From JBEBGV01 sp040081265 (GTDB taxonomy: Bacteria; Acidobacteriota; Vicinamibacteria; Vicinamibacterales; UBA2999), in assembly GCA_040081265.1 (NCBI GenBank), contig JBEBGV010000017.1, positions 15,626 through 79,625 of the forward strand: a stretch of DNA of 64,000 nucleotides. The letters are read 5' to 3'. The position numbers and the translations under genes were made by a program. How positions within the stretch are numbered: the stretch's first letter is position 1; each line of letters begins with the position of its first letter. This document shows, piece after piece, positions 41,207 through 48,710 of the stretch. The notes beneath the pieces were generated by a model. That model did not search any database. It was not told where the DNA came from and saw only the letters and a program-made list of their open reading frames with translations.

Positions 41207-42546
41207 GTGAGGAGCACCTGGGTGCGTCGCACCCATACCGTCAGCAGTACAAAGGATGCGACGACGAGTCCAGTCGAGAAGCCCGTCCAGATTCCCGTCA
41301 CACCCCACCCGAAGTGGAAGCACAGCGCGAAACCGATCGGTAATCCGATGACCCAGTGCACGACGAGGTTGATCACCATCGGCGTCATGGTGTCGCCCAG
41401 TCCGCGCAGTGCACCGATCGCCACCGTCTGAACGCTGTCGAAGAGCTGAAACGCCGCGGCGATGGCCAGCAGGACTGCGCCGATCTGCAGGACCCGTGGA
41501 TCCCGCGTGAAGACGCTCAGGATTGGCGTCGGCGCCATGATCATGACGAGCGCGAGCGCGCCGGCGAGCGCACATCCGATGCCGATGGCCAGCCAACCTG
41601 AGGTGACGGCGCGCGACCTGTCGCCGGCGCCGATAGCATGGCCGACCCGCACAGCCGCCGCTGAGCACAGCCCCAGCGGCACCATGTAGGCGAGGCCAGC
41701 GATGTTGAGGGCGATCTGATGCGAGGCTGACGACGATGTGTCGAGCTGTGCGGCGAACGCGGTGGCCACCGTGAAGGCGCCGACCTCCAGCGTGATCTGC
41801 GTCGACGCCGGCAGGCCAAGGGCCAGCAGTCGCCGCAGCGTGCCGAAGTCGATTCTTCTCGAGCGGTCCGCAGGTGCACCCTGTGCCCGGCGCAAGGTGA
41901 GGGTGACCGCAAACCAGAGGAAGCCCGCCATGTAGCAGCGAGCCAGAACGGTTGCCAGCGCTGACCCCCGTACCCCCATGGCTGGGAATCCCAGGTGCCC
42001 GTAGACCAGGAGATAGTTGGCGGCAACGTTGACGAGGTTCGCCGACACCAGGGCGAACATGAGCGGGCGGACGACGTGGATGCCCTGCAGGTAGCGGCGC
42101 AGCGCAGCATAGAGGAGCAACGGCACCGCGCTCAGGGTGATGACCGCGAAATACGGCCGTGCCAGTCGATAGATCTCAGGGTTCAGCCCCCAGATGTCCA
42201 TGGTCCAGTACGCCACGCCCCCGGCCGCCAGCACGACCGGCACCGTGAGCAGTGCCAGCCAGAGACCCTGTCGCAGCAAGTGGCGGCACTCCTCGAGACG
42301 ACCGCCACCAAACGCCTGCGAGACCAGGGTGTCGAGGCCGAGCAGCAGGCCCATGCCGAAGATGCCGATGGCGGTGAAGACGCCGCCACCCAGGCCGGTC
42401 GCCGCGATGGCTTCTGGACCGAGCGGTCCAACCATCACCGTGTCCACCAGGCCCATGCTCATCCAGCCGATTTCGGCGATGACGACTGGCGTGGCGATGC
42501 GAAGCAGCGACCGGGCCTCTGTGCGGAGGTCCGCACGGTTGGTCAT
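41200..42546 (-). CDS. MATE family efflux transporter
   Basis: A 448-residue protein with twelve transmembrane helices. The family features are TPVVIAEIGWMSMGLVDTVMVGPLG, TGLGGGVFTAIGIFGMGLLLGLDTLVSQAFGGG and YLQGIHVVRPLMFALVSANLVNVAANYLLVYGHLG. The cation-coupled DinF/NorM-like pump exports drugs or metabolites. It starts 6 nt downstream of a TATGAT -10 box. It is divergent from the small two-helix gene at 42579 (32 bp between starts) and coupled to the amidohydrolase behind it. Confidence 0.92.
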   Translation of the reverse strand: MTNRADLRTEARSLLRIATPVVIAEIGWMSMGLVDTVMVGPLGPEAIAATGLGGGVFTAIGIFGMGLLLGLDTLVSQAFGGGRLEECRHLLRQGLWLALLTVPVVLAAGGVAYWTMDIWGLNPEIYRLARPYFAVITLSAVPLLLYAALRRYLQGIHVVRPLMFALVSANLVNVAANYLLVYGHLGFPAMGVRGSALATVLARCYMAGFLWFAVTLTLRRAQGAPADRSRRIDFGTLRRLLALGLPASTQITLEVGAFTVATAFAAQLDTSSSASHQIALNIAGLAYMVPLGLCSAAAVRVGHAIGAGDRSRAVTSGWLAIGIGCALAGALALVMIMAPTPILSVFTRDPRVLQIGAVLLAIAAAFQLFDSVQTVAIGALRGLGDTMTPMVINLVVHWVIGLPIGFALCFHFGWGVTGIWTGFSTGLVVASFVLLTVWVRRTQVLLTC

Positions 42547-42552
42547 GGGTTC

Positions 42553-42558
42553 ATCATA
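42553..42558 (-). promoter_or_regulatory. -10 box for a leaderless start (MATE gene)
   Basis: TATGAT (42558-42553), then GAACCC and ATG at 42546. It lies 8 bp from the opposite-strand box of the neighbouring gene, so the two promoters overlap. Confidence 0.55.
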
Positions 42559-42566
42559 TGCGGGCG

Positions 42567-42572
42567 TAATAT
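42567..42572 (+). promoter_or_regulatory. -10 box for a leaderless start (small membrane protein)
   Basis: TAATAT, then 6 nt and GTG at 42579. Paired divergently with the MATE gene box. Confidence 0.5.
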
Positions 42573-42578
42573 GGGGAC

Positions 42579-42806
42579 GTGACCCTACTGACGGCGATCT
42601 ACGTTGCGGGCGCGCTGGCGGGTCTGGTGGCCGTGGACGGTTCGGTGGCGACGCGGATCGGGCTGGCGCTCGTGTGGCCGATTGGTATTGCCGCGTTCGT
42701 GCTGACGATCACGATGCTCATCGTGGTCGCCGGGATTGCGTTCCCGGTGTTTGGGATCGGCCTTGTTACCGCCGCGGCCCTGGCCGGCTGGCTGATGCTG
42801 GCGTAA
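42579..42806 (+). CDS. Small two- or three-helix membrane protein
   Basis: 75 residues, almost entirely hydrophobic: LLTAIYVAGALAGLVAVDG, a central WPIGIAAFVLTITMLIVVAG and VFGIGLVTAAALAGWLML. No family recognised. The GTG at 42579 lies 6 nt after TAATAT. It fills the gap between divergent MATE and convergent M16 genes, ending 6 bp from the latter's stop, and codon use matches the surroundings, so I regard it as real. Function unknown. Confidence 0.5.
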   Translation: MTLLTAIYVAGALAGLVAVDGSVATRIGLALVWPIGIAAFVLTITMLIVVAGIAFPVFGIGLVTAAALAGWLMLA

Positions 42807-42812
42807 CCGACC

Positions 42813-45572
42813 CTACTGCGTACCGCCACCAATCGGACGGCCGTCTCCGTCGATGCGGCTCAACGTGCCCAGGTTCAGCTCGCGAATCCCGGCCTCGATC
42901 TTCGCCACGTCTCCCACCACGATCCACACCGCTTCTGACGGCCTGATGTACCTGGCGGCGGCAGTGGCGAGATCACCTTCGGTGACGCCCCTCACGCGTG
43001 CGGCAAAGGTCGAGAAGTAGTCGTCCGGATAGCCGTAGTTGATCAGCTGGACGGCTGCGGCTTCAAGCGACGCGAGGGTGGCGAATCGGCCTGGCAGGCC
43101 GAGCGTCTGCACGCGCATGATGCTCGAGTACTCCTCATCGCGGATCGGTCGCGCAGCCGCGATATCGCGCAGTTCCTTCTGCACCTCGACGATGGCTTCC
43201 CTGGTCTTGTCAGCCTGCACGGGGGCGATCACGATGAACGGGCGCTGACCACGCGCGTCGAGCAGGACGCCGGCGGTGCCATAGCTCCACTGCTTGTCGA
43301 GCCGAAGGTTCCTGTTCAGCCGCGACGTGGCAAGCCCGCCGAAGTTCCGCATCACCGTGTCGATCGCCAGGTCGTCAGCCCGGCCGCCGGTTTCTGACAC
43401 GTGCGTGGCGACGATCACTGACTGCGCGGCACCTGGTGTGTCAATGGGGAACACGCGTCCACCGCTCGTGGCGGGCACGGGCACCACACGCTTTGCCGGC
43501 GCGGTGCCCCGGGGCCAGGCGCCGAAGGCGCGCTCGAGTTCCGGTAGCAGCGCCGCCAGGGTGACGTCGCCGGCGACGATCAGCGTGGCATTGCCGGGGT
43601 GGAACCATGCGCGGTGCCAGGCGACCAGATCCGCGCGGGTCAGCGGCGAGATGGTGCGTTCAAATCCAGAACCGGTGAGCGGATTGCCGTAAGCATGGTC
43701 CGCGCCGTAGATGAGCGTTGATGCGACACGTTGGGCCAGCCCGACTGGCTGCACTTTCTCCTGAGCGATCTGTGCCAGTCGGCGCTGCTTGGCCAGGTCG
43801 ACCATGTTCTGCGCGAAGGAAGGCCTGAGGACGACGTCGGCATAGAGATCGAGGGACGGCTTGAGGCTTCGCGTGAGCGTCCGCAGGCGGACAAACGACA
43901 GGTCGAGCGAACTGCCGGTGGTGATCTGGGCACCGATCGCGTCGAGGTCGTCAATGATCCTGAACGAATCGCGGGACGCTGTCCCCTCATCGAGCAGATC
44001 GAGCGCGAGGGAGGCCGCACCGGCCGTCGCGTTGGAATCCGACGAGTATCCAGCGTCCACGGCGAGCGTCATGTTGATGAGCGGGGCCGTGTGACGCTCC
44101 AGGAGGATGACCTTGAGCCCGTTCGACAGCGTCGCGCGCTCCACCGCCGGGAACGAGACGTTCGGCGGTTCACCAAGTGGCGGCAGGACCGAGCGGTCGA
44201 GTGTTGACTGACCTGGCGCCAGTGCAGGAACGGGCTTCACCGTCAGCGTGTAGTGCGGCGCGTCCAGCCACCGCTTTGCTGCCTGACGCACCTCCAACGG
44301 CGTCGCCCGGGCCGTTCGCTCCAGGTGCACCAGGTAGCCGTCAGGTGCGCCGTCGTAGGTCATGGCCTGCGCGAGCACATCGGACCGCCCGCCGAATCCC
44401 CCCAGTCGTTCCGTGCCACGAGAGAAGGCCGACAGCGCCCGCGTACGGGCGCGTTGCAACTCGGCCTCGGTTGGCCCCTGCAGGATGAACTCGGAGATGG
44501 CCCGATCGATGACCTCTTCGACCCGCGCGGCGTCCACGCCGTTCTTCACGGTCGCTTCGACCACGAAGAGGCTGGCCAGTTCGCTCGCGTTGACGTAGGC
44601 GGTGACAGTCGTGGCGAGCTCCTGCTCGTAGACCAGTCGTCGATCGAGCCGGGCGCTGCGGGATCCGGACAGCACGCTGGCCGTCAGTTCCATGGCTTCG
44701 AGGTCGGCGTCCCGCCAGGCCGGAGCGTGATAGACGCGGTGCACGCGGGTCTGTGGCACCCGCTCCTGCATTTCTTCACGCACGTGTCCCGCAAGGCGCG
44801 GAATCCACCGGTCCATGCGACCCACCGGCGGTCCGGGGCGGATGCCGTCGAAATATTTGCGCACCAGTTCGAGCGCGCGATTGGCCGTGATGTCGCCGGC
44901 GAGTGAGATCACGGCGTTATTGGGCCCGTAGTAGGCGGCGTACCAGGCCCGCACGTCATCAAGCGATGCGGCATTGAGGTCGTCCATGCTGCCGATCGTC
45001 GACCAGCTGTAAGGATGTTCAGGAGGAAACATGCGCTCGACGATTCGGCCGAAGGCGCGACCGTATGGCTGGTCTTCGCGCTGACGCTTCTCGTTCTGCA
45101 CCACACCCCGCTCGCGGTCGAGCATCGCCTGGCTGATCTGCGCGGCGAGAAAGCCCATGCGGTCCGCTTCGAGATACAGGGTGCGCTCGAGCGCGGACAG
45201 GGGAACGTCCTCGAAGAAGTTGGTGCGATCGGTGTCGGTGGTGCCGTTGCGATTGGTGGCGCCGAGATCGTCCATGGCCTCGCGGAACCCGCGCGGATAG
45301 TTCTGGGAACCGTTAAAGAAGAAGTGCTCGAACAGGTGCGCGAGTCCCGTGCGTCCGCGCTGCTCGTTGCGCGAGCCGACGTGATACCAGAGGTTCACGC
45401 CGACAATCGGCACCGAATGGTCCTCGTGGACGATGAGCGTCAGGCCGTTGGCCAGGACGAATGTCTGGTGCGGAATCTCATAGGTCTTGCGATCGAACGG
45501 CGGGGCTCCCTGGGCAAAGACCGCCACACCGGCGATGAAGAGAAGGAGGAAGATGTGCAGGGCTCGACGCAT
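42813..45572 (-). CDS. M16 family zinc metallopeptidase (two-domain, secreted)
   Basis: A 919-residue protein with a signal peptide (LHIFLLLFIAGVAVFAQ). Two M16 halves follow. The N-terminal one carries GLAHLFEHFFFNGS (inverted zinc motif HxxEH), with ERGVVQNEKRQ downstream supplying the third ligand. The C-terminal one is the inactive half, with YSSDSNATAGAASLALDLLDEG at its start. Pitrilysin-type peptidases degrade peptides or exported proteins in the periplasm. A TAGGAT box lies 6 nt before the ATG. It is divergent from the GH5-like gene. Confidence 0.9.
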   Translation of the reverse strand: MRRALHIFLLLFIAGVAVFAQGAPPFDRKTYEIPHQTFVLANGLTLIVHEDHSVPIVGVNLWYHVGSRNEQRGRTGLAHLFEHFFFNGSQNYPRGFREAMDDLGATNRNGTTDTDRTNFFEDVPLSALERTLYLEADRMGFLAAQISQAMLDRERGVVQNEKRQREDQPYGRAFGRIVERMFPPEHPYSWSTIGSMDDLNAASLDDVRAWYAAYYGPNNAVISLAGDITANRALELVRKYFDGIRPGPPVGRMDRWIPRLAGHVREEMQERVPQTRVHRVYHAPAWRDADLEAMELTASVLSGSRSARLDRRLVYEQELATTVTAYVNASELASLFVVEATVKNGVDAARVEEVIDRAISEFILQGPTEAELQRARTRALSAFSRGTERLGGFGGRSDVLAQAMTYDGAPDGYLVHLERTARATPLEVRQAAKRWLDAPHYTLTVKPVPALAPGQSTLDRSVLPPLGEPPNVSFPAVERATLSNGLKVILLERHTAPLINMTLAVDAGYSSDSNATAGAASLALDLLDEGTASRDSFRIIDDLDAIGAQITTGSSLDLSFVRLRTLTRSLKPSLDLYADVVLRPSFAQNMVDLAKQRRLAQIAQEKVQPVGLAQRVASTLIYGADHAYGNPLTGSGFERTISPLTRADLVAWHRAWFHPGNATLIVAGDVTLAALLPELERAFGAWPRGTAPAKRVVPVPATSGGRVFPIDTPGAAQSVIVATHVSETGGRADDLAIDTVMRNFGGLATSRLNRNLRLDKQWSYGTAGVLLDARGQRPFIVIAPVQADKTREAIVEVQKELRDIAAARPIRDEEYSSIMRVQTLGLPGRFATLASLEAAAVQLINYGYPDDYFSTFAARVRGVTEGDLATAAARYIRPSEAVWIVVGDVAKIEAGIRELNLGTLSRIDGDGRPIGGGTQ

Positions 45573-45578
45573 GCCGAG

Positions 45579-45584
45579 ATCCTA
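45579..45584 (-). promoter_or_regulatory. -10 box for a leaderless start (M16 gene)
   Basis: TAGGAT (45584-45579), CTCGGC, ATG at 45572. No -35 seen. Confidence 0.5.
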
Positions 45585-45609
45585 CGCCGTTCCGCCGTCG
45601 TGCCGGATG

Positions 45610-45615
45610 TAGAAT
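45610..45615 (+). promoter_or_regulatory. -10 box of the GH5-like gene
   Basis: TAGAAT, 12 nt before the GTG at 45628, so a leader of only about 5 nt is expected. Confidence 0.4.
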
Positions 45616-45627
45616 CGAGCGGTCGCC

Positions 45628-46743
45628 GTGCCCTCCCCGCCCCACTTTGTTCACGGGTGCAACTACCCGTGGTCCACCGACGGGAAGACGGTCTTCTACG
45701 GCCTTGATTTCGGGGGGAATGTCTGGGGCTCCCACCTCGGCGTGTCGACCCGCAGAGCGGCGGTCGAGCGCGATTTTGCGGCAATGGCGCAACTCGGTTT
45801 CACCGTGGCCCGCTGGTTCGTGTTCTGCGACGGGCGGTCGGGGATCGTGTTCGACGACGGCGGCGTTCCAGTCGGGCTGGACTCACACTTTTTCAGCGAC
45901 CTCGACACAGCCCTCGAAGTGGCCAGAGGCGTCGACATGGCCCTCTGCCTGGTGCTGCTCGATCACCGCTGGATGTTCCGAGGGCTCACCGACGTGATGA
46001 CTGATGCCACGTCGGGGACGCTGCTGCAGGCATCGCTGCCCGAAGGTCGCGCGCGGGTGCTGCTGAACCCTTCGTCTCAGGACCGACTGTTTGATCGGGT
46101 GCTTGCGCCGATCGTGCTGCGCTACGGTTCCGAGGGCGTGCGTGCCGATCTCGCCCCCGCTGTCTTTGCCTACGAACTCATCAACGAGCCCGATTTCATC
46201 ATCGAGGAATGGGAGCAGGACCTGAGCCGCAGCGTGCCGCTGCCGATCAGGTTTGCAACGCTTGGATCACTGGTGACTCGCCTCAGTGAGCTGGTCCATC
46301 GGCACTCGTCGGCCATGACCACGATGGCGGCCGCGCGGCTGCGGAACCTGTGGGCCTGGGATGACGATGCTCTTGGGCTGGACTTCCTTCAGGTGCACTC
46401 GTATCCAGACCAGCTGCACCCGCTGAGCGATGAGGACATCTTTGGCAGGGAGGCCAGGTCGCTTGGGTGCTCGCGTCCCGTCATCCTGGGCGAGTTCCCT
46501 GGCAACGGCCCGGTCAGGCACCCGCCGTGGGCGTCGCCCCCGGAGTGGACCCTGGGCGACTACCTGGACTTTGCGGTGCGAGCGGGCTTTGCCGGGGCCT
46601 GGCCATGGAGCTTCAGCGGGACTGATGACTATGGCCCCTTGCCGGGGGCGCCGCTGCAGGCGTTCGCACGGGCTCGGCGCCAGATCGTGAATGTTCGGTC
46701 AGACTCCGATGGCGATTGGACTGGGCAGTCCGAACGAAGTTAG
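45628..46743 (+). CDS. GH5-like glycoside hydrolase (cellulase/mannanase fold)
   Basis: A 371-residue protein without a clear signal peptide. Beta-strand end motifs fit the GH-A clan: HGCNYPW, LGFTVARWFVFCDGR, AYELINEPDF (acid/base Glu after Asn), FLQVHSYPDQ (His/Tyr) and VILGEFPG (nucleophile Glu), then GAWPWSFSGTDDYG. It would hydrolyse a beta-linked glycan. Lack of an export signal suggests an intracellular or otherwise exported role. GTG start at 45628. It is followed 12 bp later by the TetR frame. Confidence 0.78.
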   Translation: MPSPPHFVHGCNYPWSTDGKTVFYGLDFGGNVWGSHLGVSTRRAAVERDFAAMAQLGFTVARWFVFCDGRSGIVFDDGGVPVGLDSHFFSDLDTALEVARGVDMALCLVLLDHRWMFRGLTDVMTDATSGTLLQASLPEGRARVLLNPSSQDRLFDRVLAPIVLRYGSEGVRADLAPAVFAYELINEPDFIIEEWEQDLSRSVPLPIRFATLGSLVTRLSELVHRHSSAMTTMAAARLRNLWAWDDDALGLDFLQVHSYPDQLHPLSDEDIFGREARSLGCSRPVILGEFPGNGPVRHPPWASPPEWTLGDYLDFAVRAGFAGAWPWSFSGTDDYGPLPGAPLQAFARARRQIVNVRSDSDGDWTGQSERS

Positions 46744-46749
46744 TATTTA

Positions 46750-46762
46750 TGAACAGTGTTCA
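46750..46762. promoter_or_regulatory. Candidate TetR operator overlapping the start codon
   Basis: TGAACA-G-TGTTCA is a 13-bp palindrome that contains the GTG start codon of the TetR-like gene (46756). TAGTAT at 46741-46746 is a plausible -10 box, placing the palindrome at the transcription start, a typical autorepression layout. Confidence 0.45.
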
Positions 46763-47468
46763 GTCAAGGACCCCCAGTCGAGCCGCGCGCGCGTGACCGG
46801 GGCACCCGCCAGGAGCGCCAACAGCAGTTTCGTGATGCCACCCGGCGCGCCATCCTCGATGCCGCGCTCGAGCTCTTCGTCGTGGACGGATACTCGAGTG
46901 TGTCGATGCGCAGCATCGCCGCCAGGGTGGAGTACAGCCCGCCGCCATCTACAGCTACTTCCCGTCCAAGGACGACATCTTCTTCGCGCTGGCCGAAGAA
47001 GGCCTGACGCTGCTCGGACACCAGGAGCTGTCGGCCGAGCCCAGCGCCGATCCCCTGGACGATGTCCGGGCGATGATCTGGCGCCTCTACACCTTCAGCA
47101 AAGAGCAGCCACAGTATTTCGCGCTGGTCTTCCTTGACCGCAACGTCCCGCGCATCAGCAAGGAGTACGAGCGGTTCGCCTTCATGTCGATGATGAGGGA
47201 CAAGACCACCGAACGCATGCAGCGCTGCATTGATACGGGAGCCCTGCCGGCTGAAGTGAACATCCACGCCGCAATTCGCCTCCTGTTTGCCCCCGTTCTT
47301 GGCTTCGCGGCGATGCGCTTGTCAAACCGGCTTGCGCCCGGAGAAGATCCCGACCTGCTGGTCCGGCAATCGATCGATGTGACCCTTGTGGGCCTTCGGC
47401 ATCATCCACCCGTCGGCACCTACCGAACCGACGGTCCCTTTCATCCGTCTTGTGATCCCGGTCGCTAG
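46756..47468 (+). pseudogene. TetR-family regulator with a single-base frameshift
   Basis: The first frame (46756-about 46940) encodes FRDATRRAILDAALELFVVD then GYSSVSMRSIAARVEYS, a typical TetR helix-turn-helix. Directly after, one base appears missing in the run CAGCCCGCCGCC (46934-46945). A shift to the next frame restores AIYSYFPSKDDIFFALAEEG and the ligand-binding domain to LLVRQSIDVTLVGLRHHP at 47420. It is therefore either a recent loss of repressor function or a sequencing/assembly error. It precedes the RND efflux pair (18 bp), whose expected repressor it would be. Confidence 0.8.
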
Positions 47469-47486
47469 TTTCTGGAGTCTGCCTTC

Positions 47487-48698
47487 ATGTCCCTCCGCAT
47501 TCATCGATATCGTTTCGTTTACCTCCTCGTGCTCGGGTTGCTCGCGATGGCCGGTTGCACCGGCCGCGCAGAGGACACCACGTCCACCGAGGACCAGCCC
47601 GCGTCAGTGCCGGCCGTACAGACGACGGTGACGGCTGCGGAGGAGCGAGCGCTCAGTCGTTTCCTGACCGTGACCGGCACGCTGAACGCCGAAGAGGAAG
47701 CCGACGTCGCCGCCGAGGTGGCCGGGCGAATCGTCGCGACGCCGATCGAACGAGGGACACGGATCGCGCGCGGCGGCGTTCTCGTCCGTATCGCTGACGT
47801 CGAAGTCGACGCTCAGGTGCGCGAAGCAGAGGCGAACGCGGCCCAGATCGCCGCCCGGCTGGGTATCTCCGGTGACGTGTCGTTCGAGATCGAGCGTGTG
47901 CCCGAGGTTGCCAATGCCAGGGCGGCGCAGGCGCAGTCAGACGCGGACTTCAACCGTGCCCAGATGCTTTTTGACCGGAAGCTGCTCTCGCAGGCCGACT
48001 ACGACAGATCGCGGACCCAGGCTGAAGCGTCGCGGCGACAGTACGAGACCGCGCGCAACACCGCCGAGCAGCAGTACCAGTCGTTGATGGCTGCACGCGC
48101 CCGCGTGATCCTGGCGCGAAAGGCCCTGGCCGACACCATCGTCAAGGCGCCATTTGACGGGGCCGTGGGCGAGCGCTTCGTCTCGGTCGGTGACTACGTT
48201 CAGCGCGGTACCAAGATCGCAACGGTCCTGCGCACGGATACGCTGCGCGTCGAGCTGACGGTGCCGGAGCAGTCGATTTCCGCAGTTGCGGTGGGCCGGG
48301 AGGTCGCCCTCGAGGTGGACGCCTATCCGGGCCGGACCTTCAACGGCAGGGTCCGTTTTGTCTCTCCGGCTGTGACATCCAACTCTCGGTCACTGGTGGT
48401 CGAGGCCATCGTCAGCAACCGCGACGGCGTGCTCAAGCCCGGCTTCTTCGCCAGCGCGCGCATCGAACAGGCGCGGCCAACGCCGGGTCTGCTCGTACCC
48501 GCTGCGGCGGTCCGCACGGTGGCGGGCACCAGTCGGGTCTTTGTCGTCGTTGGCGAGCGGGTCGAAGAGCGCATCGTCACGATGGGACAGACCGTCGGCG
48601 ACCTCGTGGAGATCACGAGCGGCTTACAGAAGGGTGACAGCGTCGCTGCCACCAACGTGAACAGTCTCGAAGACGGCGTTCGCATCGCCGCACGCTGA
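47487..48698 (+). CDS. RND efflux membrane fusion lipoprotein
   Basis: A 403-residue periplasmic adaptor. The lipoprotein signal is LLAMAGC. The biotinyl-lipoyl half motif DVAAEVAGRIVATPIERGTRI is followed by a long alpha-hairpin coiled coil (ADFNRAQMLFDRKLLSQADYDRS). The barrel domain follows (DTIVKAPFDGAVGERFVSVGDYV), then VAREVALEVDAYPGRTFNGRVRFVSP-like strands. It joins the inner-membrane pump to an outer-membrane channel; no TolC-type gene is present. It lies 12 bp before the pump gene, and 18 bp after the broken TetR gene. Confidence 0.93.
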   Translation: MSLRIHRYRFVYLLVLGLLAMAGCTGRAEDTTSTEDQPASVPAVQTTVTAAEERALSRFLTVTGTLNAEEEADVAAEVAGRIVATPIERGTRIARGGVLVRIADVEVDAQVREAEANAAQIAARLGISGDVSFEIERVPEVANARAAQAQSDADFNRAQMLFDRKLLSQADYDRSRTQAEASRRQYETARNTAEQQYQSLMAARARVILARKALADTIVKAPFDGAVGERFVSVGDYVQRGTKIATVLRTDTLRVELTVPEQSISAVAVGREVALEVDAYPGRTFNGRVRFVSPAVTSNSRSLVVEAIVSNRDGVLKPGFFASARIEQARPTPGLLVPAAAVRTVAGTSRVFVVVGERVEERIVTMGQTVGDLVEITSGLQKGDSVAATNVNSLEDGVRIAAR

Positions 48699-48710
48699 GG
48701 AGAAACAGAC

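Noticed and set aside
40313..41668. Longer 451-codon version of the amidohydrolase
   Set aside because: The extra 154 residues lie opposite-phase within the MATE gene and are not protein-like; the DAHCHF motif belongs right after the ATG at 41206.
46749..46797. ATG at 46749 as the TetR start
   Set aside because: That frame stops after 15 codons; the GTG at 46756 is in frame with the helix-turn-helix.
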